Positions 37,034-49,455 are shown, numbered from the stretch's first letter. The stretch: DNA of 64,000 nt from Sambucus nigra (GCA_949130495.1 OX422215.1:526487755-526551754), one strand, 5' to 3'. A program made the numbers and translations. Notes: a model not told the origin generated them from the sequence alone.

Positions 37034-37619
37034 CACTTCAAAAAAACTCACTTTTAGGGATGGGTAAAATCCGTCCCTAAAGACTATATATCCGTCCCTA
37101 AATACCTTTAGGGACGTCAAGGCATGGTCACATTTTATAGGCGTCCCAAATGTATTAGGGACATATTTTTCCGTCCCTAATAATATTATTTGGGACGGTA
37201 TGAACCGTCCCTTAAGAGTTTGTGCCAAAATTGCCGCCAAAAAACTTATTGTACCATTGCATTTTGGGGATGGATCTAGACATCCCTAAAGCTGTAATAA
37301 TATTATTTGGGACGGAGGCTTGACCTTCCTTAATAATATTATTTGGGATAGGCGCTTGGCCATCCCTAATAATATTATTTGGGACAATATTAATCGTTAT
37401 TACCGCCATAATTGCCACGAAAATTTCTATTGTGACTTAACATTGTAGGGAGGGTTCTAGCCTCATACAATATTAGTCATAATAAAAACAACAGTACAAG
37501 TTATGATAAATAAATATAAAAAACAAAAGATCAATCAAGATCCAAAAATCCATTCATTCATATTCAAGGTTTCTAACATAACATCTCCAAAAAGTAAAAC
37601 AATCAACTAAAAACGTAAG
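37034..37619. mobile_element. Left end of a second CACTA element, truncated
   Basis: CACTTCAAAAAAACTCAC at 37034 is a near-match to the CACTACAAGAAAA terminus. Subterminal repeats follow: AGGGACGG / CCGTCCCT dyads and four copies of TAATAATATTATTTGGGA (near 37180, 37293, 37331, 37364). These differ entirely from the subterminal repeats of the CACTA element at 21356, so it is a separate family. The right part is displaced or lost beyond the LTR that starts at 37620. Confidence 0.6.
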
Positions 37620-40600
37620 TGTGAAACCTCGCCTAATTAAATATCGGGTGATCAGTCCTTTCTTAAGTTAACACAGAATATCCAGTTGGTTCATTCTCAG
37701 CATCACCATCGAAAAATAATTTCTTTATTAATTCATCTAATAAATAATTAAGATAATGTCAAAACTTTTTCATTTTTAATTTAATTAAAACCATTCCACA
37801 ATATGGAATAATAATAATCACCATCACATCACAACCGAATTACATATAACAAGAATAAATATGACTGGAATAATTCTCCAATTATAGTATCTCATTACCA
37901 ACAAACCAAAACTGATATCGATAATACTCACATAAGTAATTACAATCTCGGGAATAGAAATGAAATAATTAGACTCCTAGGCAACATGCCCAAAATGAAA
38001 GTAAACACTACATATGTATGAATCAATAAGGTGGAAGCATCTAAACAAAGTCTTCATCCCTAGTAGAAGCTATAACCCGTTGAGACATCCATATTCTATG
38101 TCGGCATCTCGGACACTAGACACCTGATGTACAAAAGACAATAGAGAAGAGAATATGTAAGGAAACGGGTCAGAACCGAATTGTAAAAGATTTTTAAAAT
38201 AGCAAGTGCTTAACAAGTGAAATTAAGCGATTATTATGTACATCTTAGCTTCCCGGTCTCTCGCTTGATAATTCTCACCTCTCATCTAGTGTGCACGTCT
38301 AACATACCTTATCATCTCCCAAATTAAGATTTTCAATTATTATTCTATCCCATATCATTTTCTCGTATTTTCCACATAATATGTATGATAAGTAAACACA
38401 TTCATTTCTCTTTAATATTAACTAGGCTTTCACATCTTTAAGATTAAATGTTCACTTACTCAATTCAATCAGATCTCATTATTCAATTTTATCTACAATT
38501 TCACACAGTAGATTTCATCACAATATAAATTTTACTCTACAATTCTCATATAGTAGATTATATCACAGTATATATATTCATTACATTATTATATATATTA
38601 ACACAGCACATCCCAGACACAGTTGCGGTGCATACATACGCTGTTATCATGTCCTGATACATCTCTTGTTGTATAAAGGATTGTTGGTTCGGCGTCTCTC
38701 ACGAACCATAAATAACATAACACACATATATTATAGGCGAGCATACTCCCCAGCCAAATGGGTCACGCACATACCTACATTCCAATTCAACCGTCGAAAC
38801 TATCATTCACACCGACAGCACGTGTCCAAGGTCTTATGCTCAGGGTATAAATCTAAAATCCCCCAAATGGGCTCATTAGGATAAGAACATCCACAACGCT
38901 AAACCTCCACCCCGATAGCAAGTTGTGTAGGTATTTCATACACACAATAGATAATAATATAGGTATTCACCCCACCTATGTACAATAACAATAGGGCACA
39001 CGCACAACTCATATAAATATTTCCATACTTAGTATATTTATCTCTAATATCCTACTTATTTACAGATTATAACTTTACTTCTTAAAGTATATTCCCGAGC
39101 TTCTCCCATCAGTCAAAGGGTAATCATTTATTTCTCATATAAATTCAGTAGGTAAACATCCATTCCCTACTTGTCCATGTCATCACAACTCTCGAATTTC
39201 TATGAATTAAAATTATCTTCAATTAGGTTTATTTCTCGATAACCCCTAATTCAATCTTAACCCTTCATTCCATATCTTAGGGTTAATCCCTTATAATCCT
39301 AAGGTTATTCCGGTAATTAATTACCCTCTTACTACTATTACTAACCTTAAGTTATCCTTTATCCGATTTAACCTCAAATTATACCATAATTCATTCCATT
39401 AACACTCGCTAATTCCCCCCATTCAATCCCCTACATAATGATATTTTTCGGGTCTTAAGTATACCCTAATGCCCTTCCCTAAGTCCCATTATGTTCAACT
39501 AATCAACATAAAAGATTTCTAAAATTTTGGATTTAATCAAAACTTAAAAGGAAACAAATCATATTTCCAGGGGGAGTCGATCGATCGACATTCCTCGATC
39601 GATCGATCGATTGGATATTTGCCCAGATTTCTGTATATGTTTACATACGGGTTTTACACTTTTTTATCATCAAAACCACTATCAAATAATATCAAACTCC
39701 TCATAATTTATCCCAAAAGATATATCACAGTATATAAATGATTTCTAACCTCTAGACAATATGAAATCATCATGAAGTTTCAATTAAATCAAGTTATCCC
39801 CCTTAAAATTCAGAAACTTCCTAGTTTGTCATCCATACAAGAACAATTGTAAATCCCAGATTTTCTTTGCCAAATTTCATGAATTTAATTCTCTATTCAG
39901 AAAGATATCAATTCTACATAATTCTCGTTTCAAAGATTCATTTAAAATCATCATAATTCATCTTTGGTTCATGCCACTTTTTCAGAATTTTACTATTATT
40001 GTAACATGGAGAGTATACATGCTAAATTTGCAATAGTTAAATCATTTGCCTCTAATTTATAGGTTTGTGCCGTTGGGGAAGATAACTCTAGTGGTGTCTC
40101 TCCCATTTTCATCCAAATTTTGGCGGCGGTGGTGGTGCAGAATGACTCTTGACTTTTGGTTTCCTAGAGAAGTCCTTTCCTTTCCCAGAGACGTCTCTCA
40201 CTCTCCCCTAAGTCTTTTCCTATAATTTTTTTGTGAATGAATATGAATTCTTCCACATCTAGACTTATATAATAATACTCAAATTTGGTGGATACTATTC
40301 ACCCTTTTTGGGAAATGACCAAAATACCCCTCTGGGGTGTCTGTTTGGTTCCAAATTGCCAGAAGACCCAAAGTAATCCCCCAGGTAGACGTTTTAAACT
40401 ATTTAAACCCTTTCGAAAACTTTGGCGCGGTCAAAACGGCCATTTGGGTGACATAAAAATAATTTACTTTTCATTTCATTTAAATATAGTCCCGAAACGA
40501 CTCACACGCGCATCCTGACTTAATTACCGTAATTGGCATATTCACAACTCGTGACAATTTATAAAATCATTATCATATGTAAAGTCATAATCATATATAT

Positions 40601-40746
40601 TATTTTTAATTACTAAGTAATATTCAACATAAATCACATATTACTTTATTCTCAAGTAATATTTAAATCGGGATTACTTTTCAATTATCCCACAATTAAG
40701 TCTAATTAATCCCATTTTAAAAGTCATTAAAATACAAGGTGGTACA
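37620..40746 (-). repeat. 3' LTR of a chromovirus-like gypsy element (3,127 bp)
   Basis: Third family member: starts TGTGAAACCTCGCC and ends GGTGGTACA. On the plus strand its right edge adjoins a polypurine tract and the end of pol, so it is the 3' LTR of a minus-strand element. A likely TATA (minus strand TTATATAAGTC near 40270-40282) lies about 470 bp inside that edge. Confidence 0.85.
39577..39612. repeat. GATC palindrome pair in the third LTR
   Basis: TCGATCGATCGA at 39577 and an 18-bp TCGATC run at 39595. Confidence 0.85.
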
Positions 40747-40748
40747 TA

Positions 40749-40759
40749 CTTCCCCCCTT
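40749..40759 (-). promoter_or_regulatory. Polypurine tract of the chromovirus-like element
   Basis: AAGGGGGGAAG on the minus strand, three bases from the LTR. Confidence 0.8.
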
Positions 40760-41720
40760 ACAAAGGAATTTCCTCCCAAAATTTGAAAAAAGTATACCAG
40801 GTAAAAATAACTCTGGATATATGTTGCACATGGCATCCCTGCACTCCCAAGTAAACTATTTCGTTTCACCCATACAGTATGCTATCAAATACCCTTAATA
40901 ATGAATACCTCACGTATGTTCTTTTTAAACCCCAGGTTACCCTGTAGGTTCTTATCCAAGCCTTATCGTTTAAGTTTCACTACTTAAACTTATTTTAGAT
41001 ATTCACTATCTAGCCTTCTACTATTCGCACTTTAGTAGATTAATCATGCTTTAAATTCATATGACCTCGTCTCGCGACGGTCGCATACAAGTAGGTTATT
41101 TACGGAGTATATATTTTACACACATTATATAATATAAGTATTACCTCATCTTTGATCTTCACAATAGTACCTGGTCCCCCACCTTTAACTAATAAGCCGG
41201 AGAACAGCAAGGCTTACCGTGCCATACCTCAACTGGAACTGTTCCCAAAAGTAAACTTATATGAGTTATTGTACACAAAAACCACTAGTGAAAGGGACTA
41301 CTCTCTTCCTCCCCTAAGATCCAAGGGTACACATAATTTATTATCCAAATTGATTAGTCCTCTTGTTCTGCCCTTCGTTTACGGATGATAGGCCGTACTC
41401 AATAACATCTCGGTACTTATGGCCTCGCGAACACTCTTCCAAAATCAAAAGACAAAGATATTGTCCCAATTGGACCCAATATTAAACGGTACCCTATGTA
41501 ACCTCACTATCTCGGTTATAAAGATTTGCGCATACTATCTCGTAGTATGATAAGTCCTAACTGCCATAACGTGAGCTACTTCGATCAACCGATCCACTAT
41601 CACCCATACAAGATCGTGACCCCCTTCGCGATAAAATCCTTGGGAATACTCTCCCATTACTACTTATGAATACCTAACGATTGAAGAAACCCCAGTTGGT
41701 TTCAGATGGTCCACCCTTTA
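40760..41720 (-). pseudogene. Chromovirus-like gypsy pol remnant: integrase core and chromodomain-type tail
   Basis: Minus strand reading. Near 40765-40860 one frame gives TWECRDAMCNIYPELF, the conserved tail after the integrase of chromoviruses (consensus ATWE..DAM...YP.LF). Near 41545-41665 two adjacent frames give WESIPKDFIAKG and GHDLVWVIVDRLIEVAHVMA, matching the integrase core consensus WE.I.MDF..GLP and H(D)..WVIVDRLTKSAHF. The aspartate of MDF is kept. The intervening sequence and the rest of pol are too decayed to read. Order and orientation agree with the polypurine tract. Confidence 0.7.
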
Positions 41721-44074
41721 CCAACAGACAGGTGACCCAGTGCAAAATGATTTTAGCAATATTTCTCTTCATTACATCCCATCATCACTATCATTTATAA
41801 CATGATACATATTATATTCTCTCAAATGTACCTCTAACCGTGATCCGTATGACCTTGCCTCCCCGTGTGTCAGAATTCCTTCCCTTGCTCTAAGAATCAA
41901 TTTCTCGTGAAATGTGAGCCTCTGACAAATCTTATGGAATAAGCTTTGACTTTCTTGGACAAATGTTATCGAATTCACATGACAATCATAATCTACTGCC
42001 TGATACAATACCATCCTCGTAGACATTTGGGAGTGGTGGTCTTAACTGATATAAGTGATTTGACAATCAAATCTAAATATCTCGACATCTATATAAATTT
42101 ACCTTATCCTATACTGCCCGAATGGGGACAAAATCAAGATCCAATTACCTAGGGCGCCCATACACCCTATGTCTCGCTCATTATTAAACTAGTGAAACAT
42201 ACTCTGCTTAAATCAATTTTCGCACAATCGGCATGCTGATCTATTCATAATGTAACCATTCTATATTGGTTTTCGGCCGGGGCTAAGTGACTCTATCGGC
42301 CTTAAGTCATAGTGGAATTATCAACTCTCATTTATGTTCTTGTATATGTTCAATGACCAAAGTACGAAACCCATGTACTATCGACCAAACTTCTCTCCAA
42401 CTCCTGACATTTTCTAGTTTTATGCATGGGGTGTCTCGTAAAGAAAAATTTAAATAAGGAACCCCCCCGATACACTATTACATAACATAGTCGGTTATCG
42501 AGATTCCTAAGGCCCTCAGTCCATAATATGTACCTTCCCACAATCTCCGTATATTTGCATAAAAGTCTACTCGTCCACTTTTATGTCCTTTAAAAATTAA
42601 CATAAAGCATAACGCTCTCACTATCTCAAGTTCTCGGCATTATATATATAACGAGCTATATCCCGCTGCTCGATAAAGAACACAATGTATCCTGAGTCAC
42701 ATCAGTAATTAAATCCCTACGCACCGGAATCACATATAAATATAAAACATACTCATTGAAGTCTACGATACCATGAAATTGTCATATATACATATATATA
42801 GGCCCGACCCTACTTCAGGTGGCTCCTCACAAACGTATTTTTTACTCACCCAGAGTATCCAGCACGATAGTCTTATCACTCAATCTGCTATCGTTCAAAC
42901 ATTCGGTAATTAATCACCACTCATTACCATAATAACCTTTACTTTCTACTCAAAGCAGTAGTAAATTATAACAAGAAAATATGCTCTTAGGGCCCACTCG
43001 GCTCACTTACGGGCGACATCAAAAAGTCCCGATACTCATGATAAATACATTTGTAATCCGACTGTTAAAAGTAACTTACCCACTAAACTCGACTCGCACG
43101 TGAATTTTAGTGTTAACAATATATATATATATATATTATGACACACCCATGTCACTTGAATTAATCCTTTACTCACAAGGATGAAGAAAAACTTCACCAA
43201 TCTCGTCAAAATGTAGGGTCCTAGCACATAGTTGTTAGCACAACCCATGAGTATCTGCAATCGTTATACATCTAGGATTTCATCCAATAGTTGCCCCCTC
43301 TTCTTAGTGGACAAATTATTATGTTTTGTGGCTTACACACCCATCATTAAAACGTTGGCCCAAAATCTCTAAAACTCACTTATGGATTTACTGGCCTCCC
43401 TTTTACTTCTTGGGCCTCGCCAATCCTGAAATACGCTATGTTTCTATTATCGTGGACTCAACTGGTCATGCCTAAACACACCACTCTCGGGTTGTAAATT
43501 CCTGGGCTAAATTCTCTTAACCTAATTCCTCCACTGAAAATCTCACTCCTCCAGTTGTTATACCTAACTGGCATGGTTTACTATTCCCAATATTATAGGT
43601 CTCACTTCTCAATGTGGACACATTCAACACTGGTAGCCCTTACTCTCTACACATAGGGAAATTTCCCGTGCCATTTCCCTGTCTCTGGTCCCACCGACCA
43701 TTTTGGAATGTCTTTCTCTCGGACCTGACAGTCTTAGCTCCCAATAACTATTTTTATTGTTCCTTTGGCTTTACTGGTCCTATAGAACATGTGGTCGAAC
43801 TTGCTGGTCTTATCTGGATTCATCGCCACTAAGTAGGGATTTAAATAGGTCCTTTACTGGGTATACCTTCAGGTAATGTTTCAATATCACCACTGAATTC
43901 AATCTTGCCCTTCGTCTAGGTTTTCCCAACCCTATGGGCTCCCCTTCTTCTGGAAGCGATTACAAATTTCTTGATGACATTGACCCTAGTCGTTTTTATC
44001 ATATTTCTCACACGCACTTGAGTATTTAACTCATGAGTCCTTTCACAACAATGAACTCTTCTTATCTTCAATAT
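41721..44074 (-). other. Decayed interior of the chromovirus-like element
   Basis: Presumably the RNase H, RT and gag portion, but no catalytic motif is readable. 42380-42540 has a second copy at 44856-45000. The sequence immediately left of 44075 does not match an initiator tRNA-Met primer site, so the normal LTR-primer junction is missing here. Confidence 0.4.
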
Positions 44075-44528
44075 TGTGACGCCCGACCTAGTAAAATACC
44101 GGGTGATCAATCCTATAACAAATTAAAACAGGAGTCTAATATGGTTCATTCTCAGCATGACTGTTGAAAAGAAATTTAATTACTAATAACCTATTAGGCT
44201 GGCATCAAAATTTTATTCAACTAATCTTTTTAAACAAACCATTCAAATAATCAATCACACGGTTTATATGTACAAAACTGAAATGAAATAAAATAACCGA
44301 ACACTCGGTTTAACATAATACAACCAAATTGAATGCCGCACTCAAAGGCGGTAAAATAATATATGAATGCAGTTGGGCTTTCGGCCCGAGTGTTACTACA
44401 ATGCTTCCCATCTAGATCACAAGAATAGAAACAACTAAAAATAAAACTGCATGCATCCACATCTACTACAGAAAACGTCTGACTCGAAGGAATCATCATC
44501 CAGGCGTCCTGTGTCTGGATACCTATAT

Positions 44529-44534
<6 letters not shown>

Positions 44535-44601
<67 letters not shown>
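44535..44601. repeat. (TA)n microsatellite
   Basis: Uninterrupted TA run inside the LTR fragment, at the place where sister LTRs have only a short TATATA tract. Confidence 0.93.
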
Positions 44602-44602
<1 letters not shown>

Positions 44603-44998
44603 CACGAGAGGAGAAAATAGAGAAACGGGTCAGAGCCCGAGTTGAAAATATTTTGCAAGTGCATAAATGCTATATTTTTAAAATATGATTTATCTCATAT
44701 TTAAATTGGTATCGCACTCCCATGAGATACCCCTCACCCCTCTTCTAATAGTGCACACCTATCACATACCTTTTAAATAACCTAGTTAAGCTACCATGCC
44801 TAACTAAATGCTATCACCCATCATCTAAAAATCCTCATACCCGAGTACTAATGGCTGAACTTCTCCCCATTCCCAACATTTCTCTACGTTCGTGCATGGG
44901 GTGTCTTGCGAAGTAAAATCCAAACAAGGAACCCCCCTATACACTACTACTTGGAAATTTTAATCGTCGGGATACATTAGGCCCTCAGCACATAATGC

Positions 44999-45001
<3 letters not shown>

Positions 45002-45057
<56 letters not shown>
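45002..45057. repeat. (TA)n microsatellite
   Basis: Uninterrupted TA run. Confidence 0.93.
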
Positions 45058-45059
<2 letters not shown>

Positions 45060-45370
45060 TAGAACCTATTACTCATATTCACATAAATCCGGATATAAAT
45101 CTACCGGAAGGGGAAAGTCAGCCTATCATCCACTTCAATATACTCAAGTCAGTTATATATAATATCTCGTCTTATATGTACGCAATATATTATACACAAC
45201 AAGTATAATTATACCAATCACAACAAAAGTATAATAACCATCCCACCAAGCTATAACTCGAGGGTGCGGTCTCATAGTGCCTATCCTAATTCGGGTTTAC
45301 TCACTTAACCACGGTACCAAGCCGGATTCACTCATGGTTATGGTAAATATACACAACGGTGGAGGTGGTC

Positions 45371-47427
45371 TGATTCATATCAAATATTACATATTTATAC
45401 CCTCGAACTAAGCATTTTAGCCCCCTCGGGTACTTTAATGCCTATAATTATGCTTGTTAATCAGACAACCTCCATTTTATATGATAACATGTTATTTGAG
45501 GTATATTTGAGTTGTTATAGGTATTAAAGTGCTTAGTGTGAAGTTTGAACGCGTTCTGGTTAAGTTCCATTGTGATTCGCACGTTCGGGGGCATTTTTAT
45601 AATTTTATACTTTGGGATTTTTGCCCGAAGCATTCATGGAAGTTGTATCCCTTGGGCCAAGCTTCGCGTGGCCATAAACGGTGCTCAAATCAGAGTCCAA
45701 ACGAAGGAAACACGGACCTTTAATCGAAAAGAATTATAAGAGATTCATTAACAATTTAATTAATTACCCATGTGTACCTCTTCTCTTTTAGTAACAAATC
45801 CTATAATTCCACCTATATCCCTAACACGTTTTTTTGCAGCAAAAGAAATGGAAATTTGGGTTTTGGCTCAGGTTTTGGGTTCGTCCCAAATTCGGGACTT
45901 TTGTCCGAAATTGGAGCTTCATTATTGTCCACACGTGTGAATGGGTCTCTTTGGCCATTTTTTGAACTTGGGTTTTATTGCTTTGGCCAATAATAGAGGT
46001 GTTGGAAATTTAAGTGGGGTTTGCCGTTTTGGGACATGGAGGTATTATTGGTCTCGGGTTCCATTACTGTGCAGCTCACAATTTTGGGTTGGTGGTTTGT
46101 GCGCATAACTGAATTCGAGTTGTGCCAACTATGGCCATGGGTTGCGATGTGAGTTTTGCCCTTTGTCGTTATGGTTGTAGCATTTGTCGCTTTGTATGTT
46201 TGCTGAAGAAAGTGCTGAGATCTCACTATTCACTCGGTCGATCATCCAGATCCGTCGATCGATCGGTAAATCAATTTTTGCCTTGGTCTCGAGACAATGT
46301 GTTGCTCCCATTTGCAGCGGTCGACCGGTCATTACCCCCAGTCGACCGGTACTCTGTGTTTTGATCCAATTTGTTGTAGCATTCATTTCCTTTTTTTCTA
46401 TTTCTTTTTCATTTATTTTATTTGTAACTTAAAATCCCTTTTCTTTTCTTTTCTCTTTTTCTTTGTTTCTATTTTGCAACTTTGTATAAATAGGACCACT
46501 TGGTTTTATTTGGAGACAATTAGTTTTAGTTCCTAAAGATTAGTTTTATCTTTTTTTTTAGTTTTGTAACCTAGGTTTAGTGAGATATTGGGGATTTTTG
46601 TGGAGACCACTCCTCTCCCCCATTTGTGTTATGGTTTGACACCCATTAATGTAAGTGGATATTTTTTCTTGCCTTGTTCATTTATTTCCATGCTTTGCAT
46701 TTAATTTTTTGCATAGATTTATTATGTGCCCTAGTTTAATTTAGTGTTGCTTTAATTAATTAGTTAATTTATTTATTGCTTTTAATCATGCGTAGTCGCT
46801 AATTTAAATTAGGGTGCGATTAATGGAACTCATGTAGGTTTGATTTGTTGCTTCGCTTTGGTGATGAAGATTTACGTATTTATTTCGAGTGCGTTATCCG
46901 AGTTTTTACGCCTAGAAAATTTAACGGTGTATATCATGTATGCGCCGTATTTACGACCTTGCGTGCATAATTTTCGGGGTATCTATTGACGGCAAAATCT
47001 TATTAGTCTTTTATGCGAATTTAGGGGTGTGACAACTCTTAATTTAATTAATTGACGAAACGGTTTGCAATCCTAATAATTCGCAGTCCCATGTAACCAT
47101 TTATACGCGTTAACTCAATTTGAGGGATATTAGTCGCATCCTATAGTTTTTATTCGCTTTGTTAATTTAATTTAAATACACTCGCCTGGTATAGTCTTTT
47201 CCTTTTGTTATCTTTTATTTTTGTTACCAAATATCTTTTACACTTTTATTTTAGGAATATTAAACCTTATAATTTCTAGCAACATGTCTCTGTGGATATT
47301 CGATACACGGACTTGCCGCTATACTCCCTTAAACGAGTGTAGTCAACAGTTTAGGTTTTTGTGTTAAGGCGGTGAACAGAAAACAACAATCGACGTTTTG
47401 ACACGCGCTGCTTTTCACCCTTAATCA
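45371..47427 (+). repeat. Athila-like gypsy 5' LTR (about 2,057 bp)
   Basis: Begins TGATTCATATC and ends TTAATCA, inverted short ends of one another, three bases before a primer site. The end region contains CTCTGTGGATATTCGATACAC, the conserved leader phrase of Athila/Tat elements. The upstream part includes the ACCCTCGAACTAAGCATTTTAG type opening seen in Athila LTRs. No matching 3' LTR is in the window. The left boundary rests on the inverted ends only. Confidence 0.6.
46237..46352. repeat. GTCGAYCGRTC / GTCGACCGGT palindrome pairs in the Athila-like LTR
   Basis: Two pairs: TCGATC at 46238 and TCGATCGATCGG at 46255, then TCGACCGGT at 46321 and 46342. Another LTR family with clustered CpG palindromes. 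Confidence 0.75.
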
Positions 47428-47430
47428 AAA

Positions 47431-47448
47431 TGGCACCACTGTCGGGGA
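47431..47448 (+). promoter_or_regulatory. Primer-binding site of the Athila-like element
   Basis: TGGCACCACTGTCGGGGA differs at a few positions from TGGCGCCGTTGCCGGGGA, the site usual in Athila/Tat elements. It fixes the element on the plus strand. Confidence 0.75.
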
Positions 47449-47579
47449 TGAGTTTGTTTTAGAATTTATTTGATTTAGTATTTCGTAGTATTTTTTTTCT
47501 ATTTTTTTTTCTAACCTTTTTGCAGGACTTCTACATTTGAGCACCAAGAACCGCTTGAATTTTTCGCGCGTGCATCACT

Positions 47580-48176
47580 TTGTGGATTTCACCACTCCGA
47601 GCCATTTTTGGGGTAAGCGTGTCTTATTCCAATCCTTTCGGTAATCATTATGATAACTCTCAAAATCCCCATACTCCAATGACTTTTGATCAATACTTAG
47701 AGTCCCAAAAAATTACAAATTCAAAAATGTCTTTGGGCGAGTATTACAAACGTCAAGCTTTGGAGTGCGGGTATTTTGAGGAAGATGATAACGATTTTGG
47801 GCCTCTAATTCCTTATAATAGGAATTTTGAAACAAATTGCAATAGTTTTGAAAATTCTTATAATAATGAGTTTGAGTATAGTTCCGTTCATAATTTTCAA
47901 ACTTCTCATTTCCAAGAATTCGCACCCCAACCTATGACTTTCGGTGAGGGTTTGCTCATACTTGAGAATGAGAGGTATGAAGACTGTTATCAGGAAACAA
48001 ATCGTTTGTGGGAACATGAATTGGCTTTATTATTTGAATCCGACGACGATTTTTCTTCCCAGACTTTTGAAGTGGTGGCCATCCCCGATCCTCGTCGTGC
48101 AAGCGGGTGCGTGGAGGGAGGATCCTTCGGGTCCCGAGCGTCCCTCTCGGGAGCGCTTCGGCCGGCGTCGTTTTAG
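47580..48176 (+). CDS. Unrecognised leader ORF of the Athila-like element
   Basis: About 198 codons open; the first in-frame ATG is at 47679 (MTFDQYLESQKI), giving a protein of about 165 residues. It is asparagine- and acidic-rich (YFEEDDNDFGPLIPYNRNF, LLFESDDDFSSQ), without a knuckle or a recognised gag core. It lies where gag should begin, about 130 bp after the primer site. The last 30 codons come from a GC-rich stretch (48090-48175) unlike the rest and read arginine-glycine-serine. The Tat LTR starts 15 bp after the stop. It could be a genuine N-terminal gag extension or a leftover open frame; I cannot tell which. Confidence 0.4.
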   Translation: MWISPLRAIFGVSVSYSNPFGNHYDNSQNPHTPMTFDQYLESQKITNSKMSLGEYYKRQALECGYFEEDDNDFGPLIPYNRNFETNCNSFENSYNNEFEYSSVHNFQTSHFQEFAPQPMTFGEGLLILENERYEDCYQETNRLWEHELALLFESDDDFSSQTFEVVAIPDPRRASGCVEGGSFGSRASLSGALRPASF

Positions 48177-49291
48177 ATGTGGTGTAAAAATGTAGAGAGA
48201 TTCAGAGTTGTGAGTCTATTTTACTCAAAACAGACAAAAGAAAAAGGGTAAGCGACCCCGAAGGATGGCATCCAAAGACATACTGGTGCGTGCGAAACCA
48301 AATGATTCGAGAAGGGTTCGGAGGCTTAGTTACGAAATGGGAAGGTGTTAGGCACCCATTCCGCCTTTTTGGTTTCTCATGAATATTTGCTATTTTCCTT
48401 TATATTTTCCCCGGTGATATGTGTGCATGTGTATATATGGAATGGAGGTAGGAATCCTCGACTTGTATCATGGAAAAGATAAAGAGAGTCATCAGTATGA
48501 AGATATAAGAATAATATTAGAAAATATAAGATTTACACGATTACCCCTACGTTGATCGTTATGATGGAACGATAACGCATATGGAGTAATACATTACTAA
48601 GAACAAGTATATAGATTATAAGGAAATTGGATTTAGAGAAAATAGAAAATAAGAGAAAAAGTGAGAAAAGGACCCGTGTCTCGGGTTTTACCCCGAGACG
48701 CCTACGTAGCCTATAAAGGCATCAAAGTCCACGTAGTTCGCATACAAAACGAGGGGCGGGGTTTAACCCATAAATCCAAATGGGGGATATCTTATTTGTA
48801 AATGAGTGCGTGTGTGTAGAAAAAGTGTTTTAGTTGTGAGAAAAGTGTGAAAAAAGTGTGAGAATCCCTATTTGGAATTTATGAGCAAACCCACTTTTTC
48901 TTGTTTTGGGGGTTTTATTTATATGAAAATAAGAGATGTACAATAATACTAAATAAAAAGTATATTAGGATGTGTGAAATGAGATAATAAAAGTGCTAAG
49001 TAATAAAACAAGTTATTGCAAATTTAAGAGGATTTGAAGAGAAAGGTGAGAAAGTTGAACCTTCTTGAAGATCTTGAGCTTGATCTTGAATGTTGGAACG
49101 CAGACCTTGCACTTCGATGATGATGGAGAGTGGTTAATTCACCAAGTTTAATGATGAGGAGTATGAAAAGTGGAAGTAAAAAATGGGTTTGGATGTTGAA
49201 ATCGCGCTGCCTTCGAGAGAGGATTGTGGGATTCGCAGAGAGAGATTTTTGTTAGATCTGGGCTCCCTTTGCAAATGAGGTGAAGGCCTCC

Positions 49292-49300
49292 TTTTATAGG
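49292..49300 (-). promoter_or_regulatory. TATA box of the Tat LTR
   Basis: CCTATAAAAGG on the minus strand, ten bases downstream of the nearest TGCC-N4-GGCA palindrome. The only good TATA in this LTR region. Confidence 0.75.
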
Positions 49301-49310
49301 CCCAGGTGAG

Positions 49311-49384
49311 TGCCAATCGGCATTCCCACGTTCCTGCCTATCGGCACCTGCCGATAGGCAGGGTTTGGAACCTGCCATTTGGCA
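49311..49384. promoter_or_regulatory. Two pairs of TGCC-N4-GGCA palindromes beside the LTR TATA box
   Basis: Exact sites at 49311-49322 (TGCCAATCGGCA), 49335-49346 (TGCCTATCGGCA), 49349-49360 (TGCCGATAGGCA) and 49373-49384 (TGCCATTTGGCA). Starts within each pair are 24 bp apart. All four lie just upstream of the TATA box in the direction of LTR transcription. Confidence 0.85.
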
Positions 49385-49455
49385 GTGTGCTTTAGGCTTT
49401 TTTGGAAAATCGATTGCCGAGGGCAAACCGTTGGTCAGAATTGTGCATGGGGCAT

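Larger units (their letters stand above)
44075..45370 (-). repeat. Rearranged fourth LTR fragment of the chromovirus-like family
   Basis: Begins TGTGACGCCCGACC and follows the family through GAAACGGGTCAGAGCCCGA (44621) and the AGTGCACACC block (44750). It then switches to sequence matching the interior at 42380-42540. It is interrupted by two TA microsatellites (44535-44601, 45002-45057). No right end was found before the Athila-like LTR at 45371. Confidence 0.6.

Noticed and set aside
44061..44074. Primer-binding site left of the LTR fragment at 44075
   Set aside because: The minus-strand sequence after the LTR end does not resemble any tRNA 3' end; the junction appears rearranged.
45529..46536. 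Several overlapping frames on both strands of the Athila-like LTR
   Set aside because: LTR sequence with moderate GC gives chance open frames; they overlap each other and match no family I recognise.
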